Positions 1 through 11,705 of a DNA stretch of 64,000 nt are shown one piece after another. The stretch is from positions 5,518,001 to 5,582,000 of the forward strand of contig JALGAS010000004.1 of NCBI GenBank assembly GCA_023078685.1, given 5' to 3'. Both the position numbers and the translations under genes were made by a program. The stretch comes from Neopestalotiopsis rosae. Its lineage: Eukaryota > Ascomycota > Sordariomycetes > Amphisphaeriales > Sporocadaceae. Each line of letters starts with the position of its first letter. The stretch's first letter is position 1. The notes beneath the pieces are model-generated. The model had not been told where the DNA came from, did no database searches, and worked only from the letters and a program-made list of their open reading frames with translations.

Positions 1-3000
1 GTGTAGCCTGGCTGATATTTTTTGGGGTTAGCTGGGGAATGTTCCCCAGCTGAGCTCTAGGCTCTAGCCACTCAGCGTGCCTCTGGGGCCCAGCCAGCCC
101 ATGCCAGCTCAGCACTGTGGGGGAGCGGATGGGCGGCGCGACAATATTGGCCAACCACGGCTGAAAAAAAAGTATAACGTCATGGTTCAAACCTAAGGGA
201 AGGGAAAAGCCACAAACATGCCACGGGCTAGCTGTCGACATGAAGGCATGGCGGACTTTCCTCCGGAGTGCTACGGATGTGAACTTACAGAGCTCCGTGC
301 ATCCCGCGAAACGCAGCACTCTAAATTGTGTCGGCTTGGCAGGTGTTATAGACTGCGAAATTCTCACATCCTTGCTAATCTTATACTCCAGACCCATTTA
401 CGATGCGACAGTGTTGATCTCTCCTCAAACTGACCTGACACATATTTTGGATCAAACAACAAGAGATTGCTTTGGTAGTATGTCGGACAAGAATTTTTGG
501 GTATTCTTACAGGAAGTGTCATGACGATAGAGACTGAGTATGTATTTTCGTAGTTGAAATCGTACATTCGCAGCTTGACTATACTCGGGAATGTGTGTTA
601 TCTTCCTATCTCTACGAATATACAGTATTGGATTTGACCCAAGGACAGTCTTGAATGGTATTTGACAGGACATACATCTCAAAGTCACAATACATACTCA
701 GGACATCCCTGGCCGCCAGAAGTGAGCCATTACAGACCGATGGGGTTATGATTGGCTTTGGGCCCGATTATGATCATTATGTTTACATAGTATAATGGGA
801 TCAATAATGCCAGCTTCGATGCGAAAGTGCAGACAAGTATTCATTCCGACTTTCCAGAAATCGACTCAAGTCCAAAAATCTCCACATGGGATCGTTTCTG
901 TTGATGGCAGTCAATGTCAGTTAAGACTTTCCGGCACGCAATTAACACTGTTTATGGGAAAATGCTACTTATACTCGTGTTGAGGTTGGTATGATTTCAG
1001 CTGAATATTCTCAACCATCTCAGTGTCGTCACGTGTAGATAATATACCTAACGTTTTCAAGACTTATCTCTCTTCGTTGCTACATTGATCTATTCCAACG
1101 ACCAACACTGCGTGCTATGATCTTCCTCTTCGTTCTGTCGATTTCGGTTTATATAAGAATATCACTGATCTTTCTTCGCGATACATGACCTCAATGCCTA
1201 TGATTGTACAGGCACAATCAAGATGTTGTTTCCGTGGTGTACAAGGAATCCCGCGACCACTTCAAGCCATTTGATTCCTGTAATCTGGCCTGTTGACTGC
1301 ACCTCTAGTTATCCGAATGAAGACATATACCATATTGCAACAGCCATAGACATTTGCACCCTTAATATTTACTGCGATACTTGCTGCGTTTCTGGCCGGG
1401 TAGTCCTCGAACATATCCGCTATTGAGCCTCCGAAGCCGCTGAGCTTATTACCCGCACCACTCTCGGGACATTTCAGACCCTGAGGTAGTGTACTGATTA
1501 TTATTTCACTGGTCTTCTTCATATTCCCTAGTGCTGAAAATACCCTTGTTTTCATCAGGTACGGCTGACGGGAACTTTGCATGGCTGACCACCGGAACAT
1601 TCTAGTACAAAAAGCCGTCCACTACGAACCCACTTTTCATCTTTGAGCAATGCATCATTATTTTCCTTGATATGTGGGCTATTTATGGAATGTGCATTCC
1701 TAAACGCTGCGAATGCCACAGCTCAGGGTCCGATCCCGTAGAACGAGTGGTCATAACAGTCATGGCAAACAACACTTGAATAATACAGGCTCCTACTTGC
1801 ATTGACATCGTCCCGTGTTGGTTGACTTTTCTTCTGCCCGGAAATTGTAATTGCCATACTGACAGCGGTATGATCGGAGAGCCCGGGCGGGAACCTGGGA
1901 TTAATGAGATCAGGATCCGCACAGTTGGCATTTGCTTAATATTCCAGATATTCATGCCGTGTGTACGTACTGGAATCGGCACAAAAGCACAGACATTTGA
2001 TGCGCGTTTCCTCTCTGTCATCCTGTCTCCATGTATGAAATATCTGGTCCGGGGTATGTCAATCGACACGTCGCATGATCCTCTGACATTCTCTCCAGGT
2101 CAATGAGCTGCATAACGTCTCGGCTAGACGTGTGCGCACACGGGCAACAGCCAAGCATCCAAAGTGTTTGCGCTTTGATGTGCTGCTTCCGCTTCTGTTA
2201 CCGTGGCTGCTGCAATCACCCACCGAACCAGTGCATTGGCATTTGGGTACTAACAGTTCAGCCAACAGGCAGATGTGTGATCCGTACTTCTCAGTGCTGG
2301 ATTTGATTGCATCAAGCTTTAGTAATCAATAATGCTTCGGTGAATTCCCATTTTGTCTGGAAAAATGTTTCTATTATGCTTAGGTGAAAGATCTGCCGGT
2401 CCTCTTAAGGAACCGAGATGGAAGTAGAAGCATCGTAATATTGACTCATTAATGCTTGCTCTCCTTCAGCGTACCTGTCTCTCTGCGTTACCCGCGAACC
2501 GCTCTATTGGGTCGTGGTACCTTACAGTAAACCCCGGCTACTAACGCAAGCTAAGATCGATGGGCGGTGGGATAGAGGCTCAGAGGCAGACCTAGCAGGG
2601 GTTGGACCCTGGTAGTGCACCGAAAATGGAGGCTCTGGGCTGCGCTGAGCGTGGGTCAGACAACCGACAGCGACACAAACAACCCATCAAAAGTCCATGA
2701 CCTCAGGGTAGTGGAGGTACGGGAAGTAGGGGAAGTACGAGAGCCAAGAGCCACATCTGCGAGCACTTTACTTGTGTACACACACCAAGGAGCAAATCTG
2801 ACGCTGCCAGGGCTGCAGGTGAAGCAAATCTCATCGTACGTCCTCTCGGTACTGGGCCAAAGCCTTGGTTCGTACAACTCTGGCTGACCTTTTGAGGCTG
2901 GGAATGACGGAACAACGATCCACTTGGATTCTTTCCATGCATACCTAGGTACGCATCCAGTCCTTTGGGAGTGGTCGGTTGGCTTAATTTTGAAGACATG

Positions 3001-4159
3001 GTGTTCGTTGATTGCGTACGTGGATGATCTAGGAAATATATTATTACCAACAGCCCTCTCTCGCCCGTGGTCCTCGGACCTCGCTGACGAGTTCGTGTAA
3101 AAAATCCTCCTGCACCTTCATGCCTCGGTGAAAAGACTTGATACACACAAGCACACGGACTCCGACCAACGTTGGACGAGCGTAGTGTTCACCGAAACAT
3201 CCGTTCTCTTTCTGGACTTAAATCACGACAGCCGCACGCCTTTCTCTCCCTTTCCTCTCGTAGGCTCCGGGTTGCCTTTTTAATTCTCACAAAAAACGCA
3301 GAGGTGCCGATATCAGCGTGGATTTTGTTACTCGTTGGAAGGCTTTTCCTAGAGCAACTATAGTCGAGTCGAGGACGACACAACACACGTGTATAATCAC
3401 GATCTTTCAGCGACTTACTGTTTGTCCTTCGGCAGAGAACCGGACAAGATCACGAGACGGACCATCCAATCCATCGACCAGCAAACTTTCATCACGTATC
3501 GCACGTTGCGCCGGTGGGCGATCAGATGCTGTCTAACGTCCAATACGACACCGATAAATTTTCATCAGCGATCAAGCTTGCATTCAAGGGTTGCAGTGGT
3601 GAATGCAACTAATTTAACAAGTCACAGCAAAAAATCTGCCGACTCACTCGCCTACGGTGGCATTCCCTGCCTACTGCCACCTACCGGTAGGCATGCTAGA
3701 GCTGCAAGCCCTGGCTCAGATTGCGCAGATTCCGGTCGAGGTCCAGGTCCTCCACGCTCTGAATACGGCTAGTCTCATCGGCGTAGCACCCCTGAGCGTA
3801 GCCAAGTCCGCCGACGCCCGTCGCCCACGCAGCAGCGAACCACTGACGGGAAGAAACGAAGGGGGTGAATCCCTCATCCTCCGTGCCTTGCATCGTCGCA
3901 ATTGTCGTCGTCGTCGTCTTCATAGTCGTCGCTCTCTTTTGACTGCGATCTTCTCAACCCCTAGACGTACAAATTGTCTGCCCAGGAAGACATTTTGTGT
4001 CTGCATCCAAAAGCGACCTGGTGCAAGGCACGGTACACCTGGCTGTATCCACCCCAATAGCCACTACGGTTATCAGCAAATTTACCTCTCTCCCCGTCGC
4101 TCGCTAGCCGTCTCGGCGCCTTTCCAACGGCTTCACACACTAGCCAACAACCTACGAGA
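1..4159. other. Long intergenic stretch, no supported gene
   Basis: I see no convincing gene here. Open frames are short, overlap on both strands and show no domain motif or splice-supported extension. The last 500-1000 bases are CT-rich and may hold the promoter, 5' leader and a first exon of the Erf4-like gene that follows, because that gene has no ATG at the start of its open frame. The rest is mixed-composition sequence without obvious tandem repeats. Confidence 0.5.
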
Positions 4160-5725
4160 TTGTCATCAGCCGCCCTAGATGCACTGCAGGAGAACCTCCG
4201 CGTCGAATCGCTCTCGCTCTCACATAATCAACATCTCGACTCTCCCATTTCAGCAGACTCGCCGACCTACCGAACAGCTGCCGCCGCTGTCGATGTTGGA
4301 GTAGATCCTCGTGAAACAGGCGGACCGCAATCTCCTCAGCGACGACCCGTCGGCAGAAACCTGCTCGCGAGAAAAGACAGCCAAGGTTTACTGCAATCAC
4401 CATTCCGCTCTCAAGCCGCCGCGGCCCGTCCGCCATCTGCGCCTACTGCGTCTCGACTCTGGAATCCGGCCAATTCCACCCTCTGGCTCTCACCGACCAC
4501 CAAGCAACCCTCCCAGCGGCGTCGCCCCTCAACTCCTCCTCCTCCTGCTGTACCTCTAGAGTACCCCAAAATCGACATTACAACTCAACTGATTGACGCA
4601 GCTGGCAAGGAGTCCGACCATCAGCATCCGCCTTCTGTGCCTCCTGAGCAATTGCAGCAATATCTATCCGCAACTGCACGCAACAGTCTTCAAGTCGAAG
4701 GCAGACTCAGTGGAGAGCACCGCGTTGGACTTCCGAAATCAGTTCGGCACTCGTACGACAAGGAGCGAGTGCCAATTACTCCGCCTCCCGAGGAACCCTG
4801 GTTCGCGGCTCCACCAAGACCTCATTTTGGTTCAAGGTCAAGAACCAGCAGCTTCAAGGAAAGGGCACGAGCTCTAAGCTTTGGACTCGTTCGACCACCC
4901 GGGACGAACAACTCATCAGCAGGCATCGATAAAGGCAAAGGCAAAGCAGTCGTCATGGCGTCAACGGAACCAGGAGACCACAGGAGGTCTGCCTCTCGAG
5001 ACGTGGAGCGAGGTCCGGATGTGCTCCCGCGGCATAGCACGACACTTTCTATTCCAGATGGTATCGGATCCGCCATTTCATCGAGCAATTCGTCCATCAT
5101 GGGAGATCCCGATCAGCCAGACCTGGGCGAAGAGTGGGGACCCCAGCATCCATGCTTTCCTCACCTGAACCCACACGTCCCAATGGATTCTGCCGACTAT
5201 GCAAGCACTCGTATCATCAGAGTACACAGAGATTGGCTTGTTCAGGGCGACTTGGCACCCACCTTTTCGAATCTGTATCCCGAGATTCTGGATCCAGCCG
5301 GTATCTCGGAGCAGGAGTTCCGACGAATTATTGAGAAGCTGAACACCGAGCTTGTACTCATCTTCAGTCCCAAGAATTGGAGAAACATTGTTGACGGAGT
5401 ACTTGGCCTGCTCACTGGTTGGGTCTGGGATGACCTTGGCTTGACCAACACCAAGAGCCGACTGAGGAATCTTGAGGCCTGGATCGAGAAGTGGAACACT
5501 GAGATGGAAAAGACAGTTGGCTCCGAAGAGGGGGTGATTGCGCCTAGGATCATTCCTCTGAGACGGACCGGCTATATGAATGTGAGTTCCAACAAATACC
5601 AGGGTCGTGACGCTGGGTACTGACTACTTGTCCAGCTCGATATACAAATTCCAGACCCAGAAATCGCACCTGCAGTCAGCCAGCCCACAACAAGTGCCGG
5701 GCCAGCAGAACATGACGCCGAGTAG
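4160..5725 (+). CDS. Erf4/Golgin-A7 family protein (Ras palmitoylation subunit)
   Basis: This probably encodes the Erf4-type accessory subunit of the Erf2 DHHC palmitoyltransferase, which palmitoylates Ras at the ER/Golgi membrane. The N-terminal 300 residues are low-complexity, rich in Ser and Pro, and probably disordered. The recognisable domain is C-terminal: a stretch starting RIIRVHRDWLVQGD, then FSNLYPEIL, LIFSPKNWRNIVDG, LTGWVWDDLG and LEAWIEKWN, the usual Golgin-A7/Erf4 order. An intron at 5582-5635 (GTGAGT donor, CTGAC branch, CAG acceptor) joins GYMN to LDIQIPDPE, and translation ends at TAG 5723-5725. The frame is open from 4160 but begins with TTG. The first in-frame ATG lies far inside, so an upstream exon or a non-ATG start is likely and the true N-terminus is unresolved. 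The family call is fairly sure; the 5' end is not. Confidence 0.8.
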
Positions 5726-6721
5726 CAGCAATAGCTGGGCATAATGACAGCAAAATTGCTGCTCCTTAATCGCCGGGCTCTCGAACGCTTGGCCACACTC
5801 AAAGTACCAAAAAATTAATACCCCCAACAGCATTTTGATTGCGCACTCATATGTGCTGCACGACTTACGAAGATACCCAGCCCCTTTCTCCCCACCTGGT
5901 GGCCTCGGAGGATATGGAGATCACGCGAGAGAAGTTTCTTTCTACTTGAGAGCATTGCAGGGCGTCTTTGGTGGTTCCATAATTGATTTTCATGAAAAAC
6001 TTGTATGACTTACTCCATGGAGTCTGGAAACCTATTTGGTGTAGGGAATAGTTTAAACATAATTCATTTTACATTTCAACACTTCTACAGACAAGCCTTT
6101 TACAATATGTATGATTGTTCGATATTCATATGCATCATTTATAAATATGGGGCATTCGTATATTCTTCCCTCCAATGGGTAGCAGGCTGGTGGGCTATTT
6201 TTATCCACGGGATGCCAAGACGATGTATTTCGTGATATTGTTGATAATGCAGCAACTGAGATTCTTCGACTCCAAGTCAGCAGACCCGGATTATTTTACG
6301 CGTTGAACATGTCACTTCTTCTTTCGCTTCTCATGAATGTTCAGGGCTGTGACTGATGCTTGTCATGCCCGTGATGCTTGCTATTTTATCCATGTTGGGC
6401 TTTGTGTGTCGTTGTTGTTGGGGGCGGCCTTTTCCCCGTGTAAAGACATCTCCGGCCTGCGTCTCAGAAAAGTCCACAATGATTTGGGGGCGACTTTCTG
6501 ACAGTCAGGAGGATTTCTGACAGCCAGGAGAATTTTCATCCCGCGTCAGAATCCATTGCAACAAGCAGGAAGCCCCCTCTCCATTACGAATCGGAAAATG
6601 AGCATCTTCACGTATCTGGTTTTGAGGAGCGTTGAAGGGTGAATTCCATCATCTCGGACCCAGGCAGAAGACAGTTCGTCTCTGAGCTGATAACAATGTC
6701 GGTGGAAAATGCTCGTCTCTC
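5726..6721. other. Intergenic, AT-rich, between convergent genes
   Basis: The tails of the Erf4-like gene and the minus-strand transcription factor gene face each other here. The sequence is AT-rich with T- and A-runs expected of 3' UTRs. No coding signal is seen. A short direct repeat (tctgacagtcaggag / tctgacagccaggag) lies near 6498-6530. Confidence 0.5.
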
Positions 6722-8831
6722 TCACCCACCAACAGGTGAGATCAGGTCGCGCCATGTCCGATAGACATCTCCATCAATCAACCCATTGCCAGGTTTGGAC
6801 GCCGTCTCACCACCACTACCAAGCTCGGTCCCCGGATCACAGTAGTAATCCTGTTGCTCGTTGAGCCAGAGGTGCGTCGTGGCGAAAATAGACTGGCCAA
6901 TGGCGCCCTTTTGCGACATGTACAGAGATGCCGTGGTACTACCACTGCCACCGTCGTTGGTCTGTTGGTCCTGGCCCCGGCCCTGGCCTTGCTGAGCCGC
7001 GGTGCTATTACTACTGGCTTTCGAGACGGCGTTGCTGAGAAGTCGGACCATGGTCGTCGAGTGCGCCAGCGCCTCGTGCTCTTCCGCCACCCTGTCCGAC
7101 GCTGAGACGGCGCCGAGGAGTCGGCAGATTACGGCTTGCAGGGAGCACCCGGCGCTCTTGACCTCGATCCAGGGCTCCATGTCATCACCTGTAGTGGTGC
7201 CCGTCGTGGATTGTTGTTGGGAGGTGGAGCTGCCAGCCAAGTGGTCGTCGTACTGGCGGCGCCACGAGTGCGCCTCGACCTTGATGGCACGGCAGAGCTG
7301 CTCCAGGTCGTGTATGTCAGATGCCGCGGCTGCGCTGGGGTCGTCCATGATCGTGTCCATCTTGGTCCAGGCCATGGTCAGCTTGGCGCCCAGGGAGCCG
7401 AGCCAAATGTAGTTGCGGGTGCGCAGAGAGAGTCCAGAGTCTGGATGCATCAAGTCTTGGAGGAATTCTTGCCAGGGGTCTTCATTCAGGAAGCATGGTA
7501 TGCCCGATGTCCACGCCTCTGATACCTGTGAATGTGCGTAAGGAGTTTGACCTTGAAATTTACGCTGCTTCATGAATCTGAGAACGTTCCTTGCTGGATC
7601 TTCTCGGCAAGACTTACTATTGAGCCTAGCATGGCAATAAACAAAGCCTTGTCGAAATCCGCTTTGAATCCCGAGGGTCCTCTTGAGCGGATCAGCCGTG
7701 CGCTGCCTGACAAATGTTGAGACCATGCCGTCAACCTGGATGGACCTTCGAGAAGCTGTTGCTCCAATATGCTTAGCCCAGAGGTGATCTTCTACATGTT
7801 TGACGACAAAGTAGGCTGCTACTCACCTCATAGACACTAATCAGCTCGGCAGCGCAGAGCACATTTGGATCCGACCACGACTCGCCCGTAATGGCCGACT
7901 GCAGACTCCGCAGCGCCTTGCCATATAAGCCGGCATCTCCCGCATCCCCAAGATAGGCTTCTGGGGAGAGCACCCGCTTGACCTTGACCGCGATGCACTG
8001 GAGCGCGTCATCGAGACACAGGGTGCCACTGCCGTACCGCGCGGGTAGATGTGAAAAGTAGCTCTCCCGCTGCATGATGACGGACCGCAGGTTCGACGGT
8101 CCATGAGAAAAGGACGTGTCTGTGATCCGCCAGGATGCCGCCCCGATCAGCTCGTCCAGGTTCAAGACATTGAAACCGACGTCGGCAAACAAGCGCTCGA
8201 AACCACTCATGAGAGGGACAGGAGGGCTGGAAACAACGGTCCTGCTGCGTAACGCCGCTCTCCGCTGTTGTTGCTGTTGTATGGCAGCATAATGATGGCG
8301 TGCCCTCTCCTCGTCCGTTATGATGCCGTTGCCAGTTGCTGTTGTGGCGGCAGCGGCAACCACGTGACGGTGAGATCGCGGCGCCCAAATATCTCGGGCA
8401 CGCTGGCTGCTCTGTAGCAGCAGACGAGACCTCTGTATACCCTCACCGGCGGCCGCCCAGAGAGGCCGCGGATACACAACAGATGGAGTCGTCGTGGCCG
8501 GGCGGCGGATCGGCAGTGCTACCGGGTAGATCACACCATTCAAATGAAGAGCGGGCTCCGTTGCGCGCCGGGAGTTCAGGGTGGTGCTGCTGTCCTGAGT
8601 GCTACCACGGGATCTCATAATGGCCATGGTGTCTTCATTCCGAGACCCGGGGCGCAGCATGAAGAGCAGCAACGCGGGCCCGGAGAGAATGTCATCTGAT
8701 TTAAAGGTCTGAAAGAGAGCAGTAGAGTAGTACGAGGTCTCATGACGGCTTTTCTCTTCGAACCCAGAAAAAGTTCCGAAAGAATAGGCACTGAGGCTAT
8801 ACCACTTAGTCACACCGGGCAATCGCCGCAT
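6722..8831 (-). CDS. Fungal-specific transcription factor domain protein, no zinc cluster seen
   Basis: The protein resembles the regulatory half of Zn2Cys6 activators. Exons read 8831-7827, 7755-7618 and 7525-6722, with GTGAGT and GTAAGT donors; all joins are phase 0. The joined core gives AELISVYE-LLEGPSRLTAW, then HLSGSARLIRSRGP and MLGSI-VSEAWTSG, the pattern typical of the fungal_trans_2 domain (a helical region in many pathway regulators). The first 180 residues are low-complexity with Gln runs. No Cys-x2-Cys-x6-Cys cluster is found in the first exon or just upstream, so this is either a factor lacking its own DNA-binding domain or a model missing a 5' exon. The ATG at 8831 is uncertain; in-frame ATGs also occur about 60-70 codons in. 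The end could also be extended by one more intron. Likely nuclear; target genes unknown. Confidence 0.7.
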
Positions 8832-9661
8832 CGGAGGAGACTTTCGAGGCTGACTAACTAGTGTAAAAGCTTATCTAGATCTAGATCTGTGGGGGTTGTC
8901 AGACTCAAAGATGGCAGCTGGGCTAGGTCTGGATCTCTCACTTCTCCACGTTCTTATTTTCCTTCTGGGAGAACCAGGTGAGTTTGCAAAGACTCTGCCT
9001 TTTGCTGAGCGTTGTGTAATTCCAAGGAGCAACAGACGAAACAAATGAACGAGAGACTGTTCGAGTAGTATATGATTTCGAAGCTGCCTTGAAATAGGCG
9101 TCTCGGAATTCCAATATTGTCGACAGTATCATCAACAGATGGATGAGATCATCCCGACAAGCCGAGCCAAAGCTCGTACCCAAGTCCAACGAGGATGAAG
9201 CTCCTGTGTCTTTCTGCAAGAAAATCTCGATTTCACAATCGTACGTTTCGCGTCTCAATAAGTTCTTGTCTAAAGTAGCCCAGATCAGCATCGAAACTGT
9301 ACACTGTTGCGCGATGAATCGTCTCTGTAGTGTTGGGCTAGGCACTGCCAACGGTTGTGCTCGAAACGCGTACAACAAATGGACGGCTCCGTTGACAGAC
9401 AAGTAGAATCACAGTGAGCAAGCCACAAGTCCCAGTTGTGTCGTTACGGAAAAATACATTTGGGTATCACCTCCCCCCAAAAGTCCTAAAATACAAGTAG
9501 TCCTAGAACCCCAGACAGATAGATATGTGGTGAAATGGACATGAGACATAGGAAAAGGTTTCGCGGAGCGGAGTGTCTCTCATCATCCCATAAAAGTCTT
9601 ATACAAACGCCTTTCTTTGAATATTGCGCCGATTCTCTCGTTTTAAATTTTATACATTGAT
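8832..9661. other. Intergenic; possible promoter of the factor gene
   Basis: A minus-strand open frame of 154 codons (8938-9402) has no recognisable motif and is not splice-linked to either neighbour, so I do not call it a gene. A short palindromic tandem of tctagatc lies at about 8874-8888. The right part is the 3' flank of the mitochondrial SSB gene. Confidence 0.4.
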
Positions 9662-10304
9662 CTAGTCGCTGCCCTCGGCATCTTGGGTGCGGCGGAGCAC
9701 CTCAAAGTTGGCTGTTTGGATAAGGTGGTTAGCGTCGCAACATTCTTGCGGGTATCGAGATGAAAAAAACTTACTCTGGTAGATGTTGAGGAACGACCGC
9801 GACTTGCCCTCGTTGCTCTGGTCGGGGACGGTGCTCATGACGGCGTTGCCCTCGACGTAGACGGTGGATCTGTTTTCAATATCTTGTTAGCAAGTCTGCG
9901 CCTATACAGCTTGGATCAAGAACCCTCAGTGTTCCATCCTAACAGCCAATGTGGGAAGCAATTCGCCAAGTCCCTCCTCTTTGCCCCTTCTCGATTGAGG
10001 CTCAACAGTGATTCCTCCAATGCGTTGCTACTCACCCCTTGGGCAGGCTGGTCAGGTAGTCCCGGCGGGGACCCTCGGGCTCGAAAGCGGCGACGCGGAA
10101 CCAGCTGGTGGTGCGGTTGTCGCGGGGGCCCGAGTTGGAGGCGACGGCGTACTCGACAACCTCACGGCCGCTCGCGGTGGCCTTGAGCTCTGGGGTGGCG
10201 GCCAGGTTACCAATAATGGTCATCTTGGCCAGCGGGCGCGGGCTGGTGGTGGAGAATGCGCGGCGCGCCGTGAGGGCGGTTCTGCGGGCGAGGAAGGCAG
10301 ACAT
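9662..10304 (-). CDS. RIM1: Mitochondrial single-stranded DNA-binding protein
   Basis: Rim1-type protein that coats single-stranded DNA during mitochondrial DNA replication. Three exons: 10304-10036, 9869-9775 and 9711-9662, giving 137 residues, a normal length for the family. Donors are GTGAGT and GTAAGT; both joins restore the frame. The N-terminus (MSAFLARRTALTARRAFSTT) is Arg/Ser-rich without acids, a matrix-targeting presequence. The OB-fold follows: MTIIGNLAATPEL, a conserved VEYAVASN strand, then TSWFRVAAFE, STVYVEGNAV and SRSFLNIYQ. The C-terminus is short and acidic. It lies head-to-head with the STE3-like receptor gene, about 1.4 kb away. Confidence is high because residues across each splice join match the family pattern. 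Confidence 0.93.
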
Positions 10305-11705
10305 TTTTGCTTGTTGAATTGAAGATGTACTTGGCGTACTTGTGGGTGTTGCTGGTCAAGGATAAAGCTCGAGGCTGGAACTTGTAAGTCTTGAATGTTG
10401 GAAATAGTCTATCAAAAGGTGGGATCGCGACGGTTATGGGTGGAGATTTGGAGGCAGAGAAGACAGCTTCGTTTGGCGATAGCAGCAATGATAGCAGTGG
10501 GAGCGGCAGCGGGCACCAGCTCCAGGCACAGGCGCGTTGTCGCGACACCCTGGTCATAAATTTAAGTGCAATCTTTGGTGCATAAAATCAATTAAACTGG
10601 CCACCAGCCCACCACCATTATTGGCCCAAGCTCCTCATCCATTGCTGATTGGCACTTGGCGCAACTGCCGTCTGTCTCGATTGGGCAGACTGGTGATTGG
10701 TCAACTTGGGAATTGTCAACTAGGCGGCAGTAGAGATCTGCAGGGTTCTTGGCTTGTTCAAACTTCACGCCATTGATACTCGACACCGGACGTCATATCA
10801 CTCAACACCAGAGCCACAATGTATCGCATCTCTTTCTCTGGTGATGCAACGATCAAAAGCCTTCCACGTCGCTTACCTTTAGTCTTTGGTACCCTGAAAT
10901 TACTGATCTTGCTATAAGACATCTAGACAACCCGTGCTTTCCATCCAGGCAATTGCATGCTACAAGTAATTGACGATCATCATTGGCGGTATCGACATTC
11001 CCGTTTCTGACCTTGTGTCTCGGTTGAGAATACACTCTCTCGACGCACCGAGATTCATCTTGATCATAAAGAGCCTCCTGCAGGCATTGCCTCGCTAAGA
11101 TGAGTGACTAGCCGTGAAAATGTCACCTGGGCTTTGTAGTCGACGGTAAATTGTGTAACCGTGATAACAGCGATAGGTCGAGATGCCTTCTTCTTCCCCT
11201 CACCCATGGCGATAGAACATTACGGACGAATGGTCTGAAGATACTAGAAGTATTAAGAGAGTCGCAGTTGTGTGTACAAGATGCAACAAGAAAAGTGACT
11301 GCATTATATATGTCAAGGCAGCAGAGCAAGGTGAGAAAATGCATCTGACTATCATATGACGATAGTTGTGTCTGTGAAGCACTGCTCAATTTCCATATTC
11401 AATCTTTTTTGTTGTTTTGAAGGCACTCGAATCAACGGGATCAGTGTCGTGCATAGGTTCTTTGATAGGGTGAAGAGGAAGTCGGGAGTCTTTTGGGGTG
11501 GTTCAGCTAGCAACGATTATCTTCTTTGGATGGGCCACGGCAAGTCGCATCACTGCAGTAACCATCATTTGAATGGGCGCCCGTGGGCCATGGACAAGAT
11601 AACCCTCTTTTGCAACCGCTTTCCTTTGATCAAAACATTCGAAAATTTTACATCTCCCTCCTTTGCCAACACAACTTCCCATACAAACCACTACAAGCTC
11701 CAAAG
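10305..11705. promoter_or_regulatory. Divergent intergenic region between RIM1 and the STE3-like gene
   Basis: About 1.4 kb separates the two divergent start codons, so both promoters should lie here. No coding signal is supported. I cannot point to a specific binding site with confidence; a pheromone-response-type element cannot be assigned by eye. Confidence 0.4.

Noticed and set aside
3657..4178. A 173-codon plus-strand open frame upstream of the Erf4-like gene
   Set aside because: No motif, composition shifts to Arg/His-rich noise, and no splice join to the Erf4 frame was found.
8938..9402. A 154-codon minus-strand frame considered as a gene or as a missing zinc-cluster exon
   Set aside because: It lacks a Cys6 pattern and no donor/acceptor pair links it to the transcription factor gene.
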